A stretch of DNA of 64,000 nucleotides from Puniceicoccales bacterium Verruco_02 (GTDB taxonomy: Bacteria; Verrucomicrobiota; Verrucomicrobiia; Opitutales; Oceanipulchritudinaceae). Positions 1 to 9,389 of the stretch are shown in pieces; the stretch's first letter is position 1; every line of letters begins with the position of its first letter. Position numbers and translations under genes: made by a program. The notes under the pieces were generated by a model that worked only from the letters and a program-made list of their open reading frames with translations, made no database searches and was not told where the DNA came from. Location: contig LVBW01000002.1 in the NCBI GenBank assembly GCA_001604585.1, positions 34,184-98,183 of the forward strand, given 5' to 3'.

Positions 1-303
1 ACCCTACTCTTGAGAACTCTCCCAACAATATTGCGCGGCATCCATTCAAGCAGGACGGTTGTCCCATAACTATCACTCACTCTGGTAACATGCTCTGAGT
101 GTTATAGCATCTCACCATGAACAACTGATAGTCCCGGTGTTCCAAGCCGGAGGCTAGCTGTCGAACATGCAGCATAGAGACGCCCCCACACACACCCTGA
201 GCGCATTATCCTACATACAACTATAACGTATTTACGCCGGTAGCCCCGCCAAGAAATCAACTAGCTCCGCTTGGGAGAGTCCTTGGCCATCGTTCACTAT
301 TAT
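1..303. other. Left-edge stretch without a recognisable gene
   Basis: No open frame here has family features, and I see no tRNA, repeat or strong promoter. The stretch lies beyond the terminator of the TonB receptor gene, so it is probably the intergenic space before a gene outside the window. Confidence 0.4.
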
Positions 304-344
304 GAAAAATCAAGAGACGGCACCGGGTTAACCAGTGCCGTCTC
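304..344 (-). terminator. Rho-independent terminator of the TonB receptor gene
   Basis: A perfect 10-bp inverted repeat (314-323 pairs with 335-344, GAGACGGCAC against GTGCCGTCTC, 11-nt loop) is followed on the minus strand by a T-rich tract (TTGATTTTTC). It lies about 100 nt after the receptor stop codon and reads in the right direction to end that transcript. Confidence 0.75.
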
Positions 345-442
345 AATGACTCGGTCCTCTGCCACTTCAGGATTCCGCCCGCTCGTATGGAGCCTTGCTC
401 CAAGCGTGCTGCCTGTCCCTATGTGCCAGATTACGATTAGCT

Positions 443-3400
443 CTAGAACATGAACTTCATGCTCAGGTCGTAGCTCATGCCTTCTGCTATGCGCTGCTGG
501 GCCACAGAGCCATCGGGCTGGACCGCCACGGTGACAAGATGGTCGCCCTCGCCCACATTACGCAGGTTAAGCTGCACGCGCCAATCAACCTTTTCGCTAA
601 GCTTGCGCTGGTAGCCAATCCACATGTCGAAGTGCGAATCGGCCTTGCCGTAGTATGGCTTGCTGACGTCGGCAACCCACTCTGTTTCACCGAACACCTC
701 GGCCTGCTTGATCCCGTAACCGACGACCTGCTTGGAAGCCCAGCGGACAGCACCGCCCACGTTCAGGCCCTTCAACATACCTTCGTCGAAGGTGTAGTTG
801 GAGATGAGCCTGAAGTTCCACTTCCTAACCTCGGGCTGATCGGAGCCGGTCAGCGAAGTCTGAAGCAGGTATGGCGACCACAGACCGCTCAGGAACAGGT
901 TGGACATGTAGCCGGAGGGAGAGTTGTTACCCCACTGCGGCGTTTCGCCAAGGCGAGTCTGAAGCATCAGCTCGGCCATCGCGGTGAGGTATTCGGAGAT
1001 ACCTTCGCCCAAGGCTATCTGCTGAGCCTGGAGACGGGAAGCATTGAACGAGAACTCCCAGTTCTTGATCGGGCGGAATGTTGCCTCGATTTCGAAGCCC
1101 TTGGCCTCGATGTCCTGGTCCACTATGGGGCTTGTGCCGTGGATTGTGTGCGGATTGGCAATGTTCCAAGCCATCGGCCATGCACCATTCTTTAGGATGT
1201 TGAGCCAGTCGCCACGCTTGATCGCTTCGACATCGACGCCCATGCCGTATGCATCCCAGTAGCTCTGCGGAAAGACCTCGACGAACTTGGTCTTAAGCAG
1301 TTCGCCAAGCGCGATAGCCTTATCGGGATCCGTGCGTGCCCATCCCCATGCCCAACTGTTTGACAACATGTCGTTGGGGAGCTGGTCATCGCTCATGGTG
1401 GCGGCGGCAGCGCCATTCGCGGCGAAGGTCAGCGTCCAAGCGGGCAGAGAATCGATTAGCCAAGTCTGGCTGCCAAGTGGCGAACCGGAAACGTTGGCAT
1501 ACTTGTCGATCGTCTTGAAGTAGGTAAGACGCATCGTGAAGCGACCATCGAACCCGTCGTACTGAATGCTGAAGTCGTCCGTCTGGCCCTCTTCGTTGGG
1601 AAGCTGATTCCCGTTCACGGAGTAGCGGACCCTCGGGGTCTGATTGCTGCCGTGGAAGTAGAAGAAGGTGATATCGTCGCCCTTGGGGAGCAGGTTCTTG
1701 AACAACTTGGCAGTATGGACAGCCACACCGTAACTGATTGACGTGGTGTACATTACCACGCCCGGGTCATCCAGAGAGTAGTTTAGCGACACGATGTTCG
1801 TTGTGGAGTCCTTCGGGGCATTGGTACCCTGCTGGCGGACCTTGTCACGACGTATGCCTACCGAGGGCACGATTGCATCATCCCACAAGTAGCCCTGATA
1901 CAGGAAGGCTGCGGAAGTGAGCGTCTCGCGGCTCTTGTTGCTACCATCTGTGAAGAGCTGGTCCGTGTCACGCCAGTTGACTACATCGGCATAGAAGTCA
2001 CGGTAACCGGCGTAGTTAGTGGGGTTGCCGAACTCGGTCAAGGTCGCCGTGCCTCTGGGCGTAACTGTGGTCCAAGGGTCCTCGGGATCCACACCTGTGG
2101 CCGTCCACGTGCCGTCCCACATATTGAACATGCCCGAGGATGGAACGAAGCGGTAGTTGAGGTTACTTAGGTTGGCACCGGTAAGCGAAGAGGCGTTCTT
2201 AAGCGAATCGCTAAGGTAGGCAACCCAGAGAATGTCGCTTTCCCCAACTGTTGCACCATGATGAGTATCCTGTGCAAAGCGTGCGTCCGTCCTGTAAGAC
2301 TGGAAGTTACGCTGCTCCCTGTTTGTTATGTAGTGGCCAACTAGACCGGTAAGCTCCCAGTGGCCCAGAACGCGGGTCATCAGGCTCTCATCCATGAAAT
2401 CGTTGAAGCGCAGTGAGTACGAGGTAGTCAACTGGTAGTTGTCGCGAACCGTGTCGTATTCGCTGCCGCCACCAGTGTAGTTGGCAATGAAGGGACGACC
2501 AACGTTCGCATTCGCCACCGATCCGCTCATCCAGTTCGGATATGCCGGAAGCGAGTAAGAATTCATGTCCACAGAAATGTAAGGCGAGCCGGGCAGCATA
2601 CCTTCATTTCCGCTTGTGTATTCTTCATGCGTGACAACAGCCTGAATGTTCAGCTTGTAGTCCAACAGGCTCTGTACAACGCTCAGGTTGTATGTGTTCC
2701 AGTTCTGCCACTCGCGCTTGTTCGGGCCGTCGATGAGCTTGTTGTAGAAGTCGAATATCGACGTGTCGCTCAGCGTCTTGTTTAGGTAGGTGACAGTCCT
2801 TGCATATGCGCCCGGATAGAGGTCCGGGTTGGCATAGTTCATGGCAATGGCGTAATGATTGAAGCCCGTGGTGTACAGGTTGTACGCATTGACCGAGGTG
2901 CTGTTGTCAACCCAGGCGGTTATACCGTTGATGTAGCCGTTGGTGCTGAAGTTGTTACCCGCAGGGCCGGTCTGACCACGATAGATGACGTTGCCACTTG
3001 CAGCGTCGAAGTAGTAGGCAGCATTGTTGCCCCAGGCATAGCCGTACATGTTCTCACTAACCACCCAAGGGGAACCGGATGGATCCACACCAGCATCGTT
3101 CGGGGCGAAGGTGAAGGGATCATATCCTGACTTGTTCGTTGCTTCATCGAAGTAGCCGGAGATGTAGTCTAGCGGAGGCAGGGTGCGCGGATTGTTGGAA
3201 TCCACCTTGCCATACTCGTAGTTGAACTCGATCTTGGTATGACTCGACTTGGTGCTAAGGAACTTCGGGTCGTAACGGAGTGCCAGATAAGCGCGCTCGG
3301 TGTTGTTGTAAGCGGGCTTCTGCTGATATATCCTGCGATCATTGACCAGGTCTATCCTTACGGCCAGTTCGTCTTCGAGCAGCACCTTGTTGTAGTCGAG

Positions 3401-4048
3401 AGACTCGCGGGTGCTGCCGTAGCTGGCGTAGTGCCCTTCGAGGGAGCCACGGTCAGCAAACAGGGCGTTGTTGGTCGATACGTTGAATATACCAGATGGG
3501 CTGCCCACGCCGAACAAAAAGGAGTTCGGACCGCGGGAAATGTCCACACGACTGGTGTTGTAACCGTCCATCGGGATGGACGTTGCGAAGTAATTGCGCG
3601 TGCTGTCCATTGCGGAAAGACCACGCATACGATTGGTGCCGGAGGGGTTATTGAGGCGGCCTGCTTCGGAACTCACACCAAAGCCACGGCTGGATACACC
3701 GGAGAAGTTACCACCTAGACCGGCTACTTCCGTATTGGTGGTGTAAACAAGCAGATCCTCGGCCTTGGTGATGTTCAGATCCTGCATCAACTTGGCATTG
3801 ACTACAGTAAGCGCGGAGGCAGTGTCGGCAAGATCGGTACGGACGCGGGATCCGCCCAAGGTATCCACTGCCTTGTAGCCGAGAGCCTCACTGGTAACGG
3901 TGAATGGGTCCATCAGGATCACATCATCATCACCGACAAGACTATCGGCGGCGTCAGCCTGAGCACGGGTTTGCGCCAGTGAGGACGCAGCACCCAAGGA
4001 CAGGGCTGAGAATACAGTCAGCATGTTGCGACTGAGCATTCTTTTCAT
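443..4048 (-). CDS. TonB-dependent outer-membrane receptor
   Basis: The 1201-residue protein begins with a signal peptide (residues 1 to about 25, cut near SSLA-QT). A motif DPFTVTSE at 47-54 follows, then a plug domain with RVRTDLADTAS and a VVNAKLMQDL stretch, and a long beta-barrel rich in aromatic and Asn/Gly turns ending in Phe, as barrel proteins do. Such receptors import oligosaccharides or metal chelates across the outer membrane using TonB energy. This very large type with the DPFTVT motif is typical of Opitutaceae. The gene follows a three-gene glycoside hydrolase operon on the same strand but is separated by a terminator and about 380 nt, so it probably has its own promoter. Glycan uptake is inferred from the neighbours; the substrate cannot be read from the sequence. 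ATG start, no clear Shine-Dalgarno. Confidence 0.93.
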   Translation of the reverse strand: MKRMLSRNMLTVFSALSLGAASSLAQTRAQADAADSLVGDDDVILMDPFTVTSEALGYKAVDTLGGSRVRTDLADTASALTVVNAKLMQDLNITKAEDLLVYTTNTEVAGLGGNFSGVSSRGFGVSSEAGRLNNPSGTNRMRGLSAMDSTRNYFATSIPMDGYNTSRVDISRGPNSFLFGVGSPSGIFNVSTNNALFADRGSLEGHYASYGSTRESLDYNKVLLEDELAVRIDLVNDRRIYQQKPAYNNTERAYLALRYDPKFLSTKSSHTKIEFNYEYGKVDSNNPRTLPPLDYISGYFDEATNKSGYDPFTFAPNDAGVDPSGSPWVVSENMYGYAWGNNAAYYFDAASGNVIYRGQTGPAGNNFSTNGYINGITAWVDNSTSVNAYNLYTTGFNHYAIAMNYANPDLYPGAYARTVTYLNKTLSDTSIFDFYNKLIDGPNKREWQNWNTYNLSVVQSLLDYKLNIQAVVTHEEYTSGNEGMLPGSPYISVDMNSYSLPAYPNWMSGSVANANVGRPFIANYTGGGSEYDTVRDNYQLTTSYSLRFNDFMDESLMTRVLGHWELTGLVGHYITNREQRNFQSYRTDARFAQDTHHGATVGESDILWVAYLSDSLKNASSLTGANLSNLNYRFVPSSGMFNMWDGTWTATGVDPEDPWTTVTPRGTATLTEFGNPTNYAGYRDFYADVVNWRDTDQLFTDGSNKSRETLTSAAFLYQGYLWDDAIVPSVGIRRDKVRQQGTNAPKDSTTNIVSLNYSLDDPGVVMYTTSISYGVAVHTAKLFKNLLPKGDDITFFYFHGSNQTPRVRYSVNGNQLPNEEGQTDDFSIQYDGFDGRFTMRLTYFKTIDKYANVSGSPLGSQTWLIDSLPAWTLTFAANGAAAATMSDDQLPNDMLSNSWAWGWARTDPDKAIALGELLKTKFVEVFPQSYWDAYGMGVDVEAIKRGDWLNILKNGAWPMAWNIANPHTIHGTSPIVDQDIEAKGFEIEATFRPIKNWEFSFNASRLQAQQIALGEGISEYLTAMAELMLQTRLGETPQWGNNSPSGYMSNLFLSGLWSPYLLQTSLTGSDQPEVRKWNFRLISNYTFDEGMLKGLNVGGAVRWASKQVVGYGIKQAEVFGETEWVADVSKPYYGKADSHFDMWIGYQRKLSEKVDWRVQLNLRNVGEGDHLVTVAVQPDGSVAQQRIAEGMSYDLSMKFMF

Positions 4049-4427
4049 GTTTCAGTTGTCGTTATTTGTTTGTTGGTCTGGTGGGCACGCAACTCGCAGT
4101 ACCATAAGCACTGCTTATTACGAATCCAGGAGAGGTGGGAAATGGGAAGAAAGCCAGACAGAATGATAACAAGCACCTATGCAGGAAGAAGGTGTTTCCC
4201 TGTCGTCCTTGGACGTAAGCACGACAAACCCGGTCGCCTTATGCCTAGCGACCAAATTATGCTTTGTGGGGTATAGGTCCGATATACGCGGACAGAAATG
4301 CCCAAGGGCATGGAACATGTGAGGGGTAGTCATGTCACACAGGGACGCCTGCCCCACGTGGGAGCATTGCTTCCTATACAAAGGTCAACGAATTCCCCCT
4401 ACCGAATCCGCCAAGAAAGTATTGGTA
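4049..4427. other. Intergenic region upstream of the TonB receptor gene
   Basis: About 380 nt between the receptor start and the fucosidase terminator, with no credible gene. It holds small inverted repeats, including GGTCGC and GCGACC with a 10-nt spacer near 4232-4255 and a short ATGCCC/GGGCAT pair near 4299-4312. These could be operator or leader structures for the receptor gene. I could not identify a convincing -35/-10 pair. Confidence 0.4.
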
Positions 4428-4479
4428 GAAAAAAAAGACCTTGCCCTGTCATTCCCATACGGGAAGACAGACCAAGGTC
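4428..4479 (-). terminator. Strong terminator after the fucosidase operon
   Basis: A long imperfect hairpin (arms 4437-4456 and 4461-4479, tetraloop ATAC) is followed on the minus strand by nine T residues (4436 to 4428). It closes the GH43-GH2-GH29 operon and separates it from the TonB receptor gene. Confidence 0.85.
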
Positions 4480-4546
4480 ATGTGTTGGCACACAAAGTAA
4501 TGCCAGAGCCTAACAGGCCCGAATACAGACAATATACCGTTTCGTA

Positions 4547-6883
4547 TTAAGGCGCAGAATTGCCGTGCACAGGCAAGACGGACACTTCCGCGATACTCAT
4601 ACGCCCCGCCCCATCTATATCCTTGATGGAGCTGAATCGGAAATACCGAGCTTCTAACGGAGTGAAGGTGACCTCTTGCAGTATGGGATTGTTCCTTATG
4701 TTTCCAAAGCGCCCTGAGTCGATGTTCACTGTCCAGTTTGCCCCGTCAAGGCTGGTTTCGAAGCGGAACAGGTCCACCACCCCGTCGCTAGCACCATCCT
4801 GTCTTGGCAGGTATGTGAAGCCGCGAAGCTTATGAACGCGGCCCATGTCCACCACGATACTGTTGAAGCCATCTGCCCCTGCTTCACACTGCCAGAGCGT
4901 CGAAGGATCGCCATCAATGGCAAGGGCTGGAGAAGCTTCTGACGTGCCTGCATCAGTAGCTATGGCGCTCCAGCCAAAGGGCGCAAGTCCTGCGAAGTAG
5001 CGGGAAGCTATCATGCCGAGTCTGCCCTCCTCGGTAAGGACGGCTGCCTGCAATATTCCGCCATTTGGCATCGGAACCGCTGTGCTGTACACTGGGGAAG
5101 CTGGCGAGGGCACAGAGCCATCGCATGTGAAAACTATCTTTGTTCCCGCGGGAGTGGTAATTGTCACATTACCGCCTATATCGCGGTCCGATATGTATGG
5201 TGCAGGCACAGGAATTGCCTGCTTGAACAAACCAAACTCGGCCATAGTCGGCTCAAGGCGCGAAGATGCTATACTTATGCGGACCTTGTCCGTGGTCACT
5301 GGCTTTTCAAGCCTCAAGAGGCGCTTGTGACCAACCGTAGTCTGCGTTTCCACAGTTTCCCACGACTGCCCGTTCCAGGCCTCCACCGAGAAACTCTCGA
5401 TGCGCTGACTTCTCTGGGCCACAGCCTCTTGCAGGCCGATTACGTCGAAAGTTGTCGCCATTGGAAGAGTCACTGTAAGAGTTCCCGCATGAGTTCCGGG
5501 CGCAGCCTCCCACCACGAATCGAGATTCCCGTCGATGGCCATTGCCGGAGAATGGGCGGGATTGGACGAGTCGGCGCTCATGCTGCCACCAAGAGCCAGG
5601 TTTGTGGCAAAGGTGTCGTTTATCACCTGAGCCATCTGGTTAAGCGACGCCAACTGGTCGTCCGGGATAAGACCGCGGGTATCTGGCGGCAGGTTGAGTA
5701 GCATGTTGCCATTGCGCCCTACAGATGTGTAGTAGAAGTCAATCATCTCCGAGGCGGTCTTGCAGGGCTTGCCAGGTGCCCAAAACCAACCGTGCAGTAT
5801 GGACGTATTCACCTCGGCAGGGTACCACCAGAGATGAGAGCCGGGCTTGAGCTTGGAACGGCTGCCAAGATCGTCGCCGTACAGGTCCGGCCATGTGAAG
5901 GTGGATGGCGACTCGGAAAGTGGCATCACGCTCCACTCCATGAGACGACCTATACCGCCTTCATTGCCCACCCAGCGCGTATCCGGCCCTTTGACAGAAA
6001 TCACCGCCTCGGGCTGAAGCTTGTAGATGAGGTCGTACCAGGCGGCATAGTCATAGCTCTCCTCCACGCTGGGGTCGGGGTTGGCACCATCGAACCAAAC
6101 AACGGAAATGGGGCCGTATTCTGTCAACAGTTCGTACAATTGGTTGAGGAAATACCTGTTGTAGTCGTCCACAACGTAGGTGAAGCTGCCAAAGCCCTTC
6201 GCAGGCGTGCGCCCCTTGGATGGATCGCTCTGAAAGCTGGCCGGGTCGGTCGGGATTACGGACGCAAGCTTCTTGCTGCCGTTCCCGTAATAACCGGCGG
6301 GATTGGTCGGATTGGTGCGAAGCTGGTAAAGGTCCGCCGGGGAAAGATATATGCCCAGCTTGATGTCCTGTTCCTTAGCCGCGTCGGCCACCATCCTGAC
6401 CATGTCTCCCTTGCCATCGAGCCAGGGGCTGTTCACGACGGAATGCTCCGTGTAGCGGGTCGGCCACATGCAAAACCCGTCATGATGCTTGCTGACAAGA
6501 ATGGCCAACTTGCCATCGAGGTTCTTCATCGCGCCAACCCACTGCTTTGCATCAAGTGAACTGGGGTTGAATATCGAGGCGTGCTCGCGGCCACTGCCCC
6601 ACTCAACATGGTTGAAGGTATTGACGCCAAAATGGATGAAGAAGGTTCGCTCCAGGCGCATCCAAGCGGTCTGGCTGGGGCGAGGGAGGACTTTGGCCGC
6701 CTTCTCGACAATATCGGACTCGGTATCGCTGGCCAGAATGACATGCTCGTAAGCATAGTCGATCTTCGAGCCTGTGTCCCCCTGAGCCATATCCTTCGAT
6801 TGCGAACATGCCGATGACAGCAAGAGCGCCGGAAGGGTCGATAGTTGTATTACACGCGCAAAAGGTTTTCTTATAAGTGCCAT
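4547..6883 (-). CDS. Alpha-L-fucosidase lipoprotein (GH29) with two discoidin-like domains
   Basis: The 778-residue lipoprotein has a signal peptide with lipobox LSSAC (Cys26). Residues about 60-430 form a GH29 catalytic domain: FFIHFGVNTF, SKHHDGFCMW, and VVWFDG with the expected nucleophile Asp265. Then come an F5/8 type C (discoidin-like) domain at about 435-570, a short FN3-associated segment at about 575-645 and a second discoidin-like domain at about 650-775. GH29 enzymes remove terminal alpha-L-fucose by a retaining mechanism; the discoidin domains likely bind glycan. It is the last gene of an operon, 31 nt after the GH2 gene. The lipobox suggests anchoring to a membrane, facing periplasm or surface. 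The fucose linkage it cuts is unknown. Confidence 0.93.
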   Translation of the reverse strand: MALIRKPFARVIQLSTLPALLLSSACSQSKDMAQGDTGSKIDYAYEHVILASDTESDIVEKAAKVLPRPSQTAWMRLERTFFIHFGVNTFNHVEWGSGREHASIFNPSSLDAKQWVGAMKNLDGKLAILVSKHHDGFCMWPTRYTEHSVVNSPWLDGKGDMVRMVADAAKEQDIKLGIYLSPADLYQLRTNPTNPAGYYGNGSKKLASVIPTDPASFQSDPSKGRTPAKGFGSFTYVVDDYNRYFLNQLYELLTEYGPISVVWFDGANPDPSVEESYDYAAWYDLIYKLQPEAVISVKGPDTRWVGNEGGIGRLMEWSVMPLSESPSTFTWPDLYGDDLGSRSKLKPGSHLWWYPAEVNTSILHGWFWAPGKPCKTASEMIDFYYTSVGRNGNMLLNLPPDTRGLIPDDQLASLNQMAQVINDTFATNLALGGSMSADSSNPAHSPAMAIDGNLDSWWEAAPGTHAGTLTVTLPMATTFDVIGLQEAVAQRSQRIESFSVEAWNGQSWETVETQTTVGHKRLLRLEKPVTTDKVRISIASSRLEPTMAEFGLFKQAIPVPAPYISDRDIGGNVTITTPAGTKIVFTCDGSVPSPASPVYSTAVPMPNGGILQAAVLTEEGRLGMIASRYFAGLAPFGWSAIATDAGTSEASPALAIDGDPSTLWQCEAGADGFNSIVVDMGRVHKLRGFTYLPRQDGASDGVVDLFRFETSLDGANWTVNIDSGRFGNIRNNPILQEVTFTPLEARYFRFSSIKDIDGAGRMSIAEVSVLPVHGNSAP

Positions 6884-6914
6884 ATGAGGTTGTTTATGGA
6901 TAATTGACGTAAGG

Positions 6915-9365
6915 TCACTTGCTGGCGCGACTGCTGCTAATCCTGATTGTGCTGGATTTAAGTCCTGAAGAATCTGCCTTCAGCTCTATCGTGCCGGGCT
7001 GGTGTGTTGTCTGCACAATGACCTGCGCCAAGCCGTTGAAGGCGGAGCGACGGTCCGCCTTGTCAGGCTCGTGGCTACTCGGGTCTCCGTTGCCGACGCC
7101 GATAATTTTCCCCGGCCCCTTGATCGTGAAATTAACCATGTTCTCTGCCACTGGGACAACCCGGCCCTGCGAATCGACAATCTCCACCTTTATGACAGAC
7201 AGGTCCACATTGTCCGCGTTAAGCGCCGACCTGTCGGCACTGATGCGAACGGCTGCTGGCTTGCCGGTGGTCTCGCGAATGCTCTCGATACTCTTGCCCT
7301 TGAACTTTCCACGTGCTTCAAGCTTACCGGGGGCATACTTCACGTTCCACTCAAGATGGTGCAGCGGCTTGACCTGCTTTTCGCCCAAGGACACACCATT
7401 GAGGAACAGCTCCACACTATCGCAGTTGCTATGAACCCATACGGGGATTTCCTCCCCTTCTCTGCCTGCCCAGTTCCAATGCGGGAAAAGATGCAGCACC
7501 GGCTCGTCGGTCCACCAAGACTTGTAATAGTAGTAACTGTCCTTGGGGAAACCGCATATGTCCATGAATCCGTAGTGACAGTTGATAACCGGCCAGTCGA
7601 AGGGGCGCGGTTCGCCCTTGTAGTCGAAGGCAGCCCATACAAAACCGCCTGCAATGTTGGGGCGGGCCACGATCGGGGGCCAGGCATCTTCCACCACCTG
7701 ACCGGCCACGCCGGCATTGATGCTGTAAGCGGCTAGGTATCCGGCTTCCCTGTCCCCGTAATAATGCTCCCAACGCCCCATGGAATACACGCCTCGCGTG
7801 CCCTCCTCGCTGGCGATTTCAGAGGCCACGATAGGCAGGTCCGGGAACATCTCGTGCACCATGTCGTAAACCTCCGGATGGTAATTGATGCCAACAACAT
7901 CCAGAGAGCTTATCATGCCATCTGGGCTGTCGAAGCCGCCGTTCATGGCTGCGGTAACAGGGCGGCTGGGGTCCAACTTGCGCACATGCTGGCGCATGAC
8001 CTCTGCCCGAACGCCAGCTTCCGGCGTTCCCTGGATCCACTGCTCGTTGCACAACGACCAAAGTATTACGCTGGGATGGTTGCGATCCCGCATGATTAGT
8101 GAGGTAAGGTCGCGGTGTTCGACAGCTGGGGTGTCCCTCGAAGTCTGGTCCTCGTATGTGTCTCCAAAGTGCCTGTTCTCGGCGATGACGAGGAAGCCCA
8201 TCCTGTCGCACTCATCCATGAGGAATGGAGTGACGGGGTTGTGGGACATACGAATGGCGTTGCAGCCAATCTCCTTAAGGCGTTCGAGGCGCCAAGTGAA
8301 CAGCCTGTCAGGCATGGCCACGCCCACCCCGGCATGATCCTGATGCATGTTGATGCCCTGGATCTGTAAACGCTTGCCGTTCAGAAAGAAGCCATTTTTT
8401 GCGTCAAAGCGTGCTTCGCGAACGCCGAAATTCGTAGTAAGCTGATCCACTATCTTGCCGGACAGCAGTACGGTACTGCGAAGCTTGTATAGATTTGGGC
8501 TGTCTGGAGACCATAAGCTTGCATTCAGCAGCCTTATGTCCTGAGTGAATTTCAAGCTCTCACCCATGCGTACGGAACGCAGGGATGAATCAGATGCCAC
8601 GACCTTGCCCTTGCAGTCTATTACTTCGCTAAGCACCGTGGCTTCGATATCGGCATCGCTCTTGTTGCTGACATCTGTCTGGACGGACACTGTTGCGTTG
8701 GCCCGTTCACCGTCTCCGGTATCATCCATGTGCGGAACCACATACACGCCATCGGGAGCCACATGGACAGGGTCCAATATCACCATGCGTACGTGGCGGT
8801 ATATACCTCCGCCTTCATACCACCATCCGTCGTAGCGAGGGTCCACCTGCACAACGAGCACGTTCTGCCCCTTGTAATTGACAGCTTCGGTGATGTCATA
8901 ACGCGAACGGTTGTACACGCTGTACTCGCTGCCCACGTCCATCCCGTTCAACCAGTAGCGGCTGTTGCTGCATACCCCGTCGAACTCCAACCAGACCTGC
9001 TTGCCTTCGCTTCCGGCAGGCAGAGAAAAAGTCTTTCTATACACAGAGGGCTGAACTGGAAGGAAGGCATGTTGGGAATACCAGCCCGTGTTCATGCCCG
9101 GATAGATGTAAGGATTGGTCTTGCTGAACTTACCCTCGACAACGTAGTCGTGAGGCACATCCAGCTTGCGCCATTTGCTATCGTCATACTCCGGGGCCAC
9201 GGCATTGGGCACTTCGCCAAGCTGAAAGCGCCAGTCCTCGTTCATGGATATGACAGTGCGGGCGGCTTGTGCAGCGCCTGCGCCAGATCCAAGAACGGCA
9301 CAAGTACAGACTAACAGGCGTAGAAAGGCCACTGAGCGAAGTCGTTGATATAAGTAAGACATCAT
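6915..9365 (-). CDS. Secreted beta-galactosidase-like enzyme (GH2)
   Basis: An 816-residue GH2 enzyme with a signal peptide (1 to about 35, AAQAA). The order is jelly-roll sugar-binding domain (WRFQLG onward), immunoglobulin-like domain, TIM barrel and C-terminal beta domains including a DUF4982-type segment. The expected acid/base is Glu441 in WSLCNEQ and the nucleophile Glu516 in VASEIASE. The barrel motif GINMHQDHAG is typical of beta-galactosidases. Other GH2 activities (beta-glucuronidase, beta-mannosidase) are less likely but not excluded. It lies 24 nt after the GH43 gene and 31 nt before the fucosidase gene in the same operon, which suggests removal of galactose uncovered by defucosylation. 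Two adjacent ATG codons occur at the start. Confidence 0.9.
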   Translation of the reverse strand: MMSYLYQRLRSVAFLRLLVCTCAVLGSGAGAAQAARTVISMNEDWRFQLGEVPNAVAPEYDDSKWRKLDVPHDYVVEGKFSKTNPYIYPGMNTGWYSQHAFLPVQPSVYRKTFSLPAGSEGKQVWLEFDGVCSNSRYWLNGMDVGSEYSVYNRSRYDITEAVNYKGQNVLVVQVDPRYDGWWYEGGGIYRHVRMVILDPVHVAPDGVYVVPHMDDTGDGERANATVSVQTDVSNKSDADIEATVLSEVIDCKGKVVASDSSLRSVRMGESLKFTQDIRLLNASLWSPDSPNLYKLRSTVLLSGKIVDQLTTNFGVREARFDAKNGFFLNGKRLQIQGINMHQDHAGVGVAMPDRLFTWRLERLKEIGCNAIRMSHNPVTPFLMDECDRMGFLVIAENRHFGDTYEDQTSRDTPAVEHRDLTSLIMRDRNHPSVILWSLCNEQWIQGTPEAGVRAEVMRQHVRKLDPSRPVTAAMNGGFDSPDGMISSLDVVGINYHPEVYDMVHEMFPDLPIVASEIASEEGTRGVYSMGRWEHYYGDREAGYLAAYSINAGVAGQVVEDAWPPIVARPNIAGGFVWAAFDYKGEPRPFDWPVINCHYGFMDICGFPKDSYYYYKSWWTDEPVLHLFPHWNWAGREGEEIPVWVHSNCDSVELFLNGVSLGEKQVKPLHHLEWNVKYAPGKLEARGKFKGKSIESIRETTGKPAAVRISADRSALNADNVDLSVIKVEIVDSQGRVVPVAENMVNFTIKGPGKIIGVGNGDPSSHEPDKADRRSAFNGLAQVIVQTTHQPGTIELKADSSGLKSSTIRISSSRASK

Positions 9366-9389
9366 ATGTAGCGATATGGTTAGAATTAT

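Noticed and set aside
395..1195. 266-residue plus-strand frame opposite the TonB receptor
   Set aside because: Antisense shadow; overlaps the receptor C-terminus and resembles no family.
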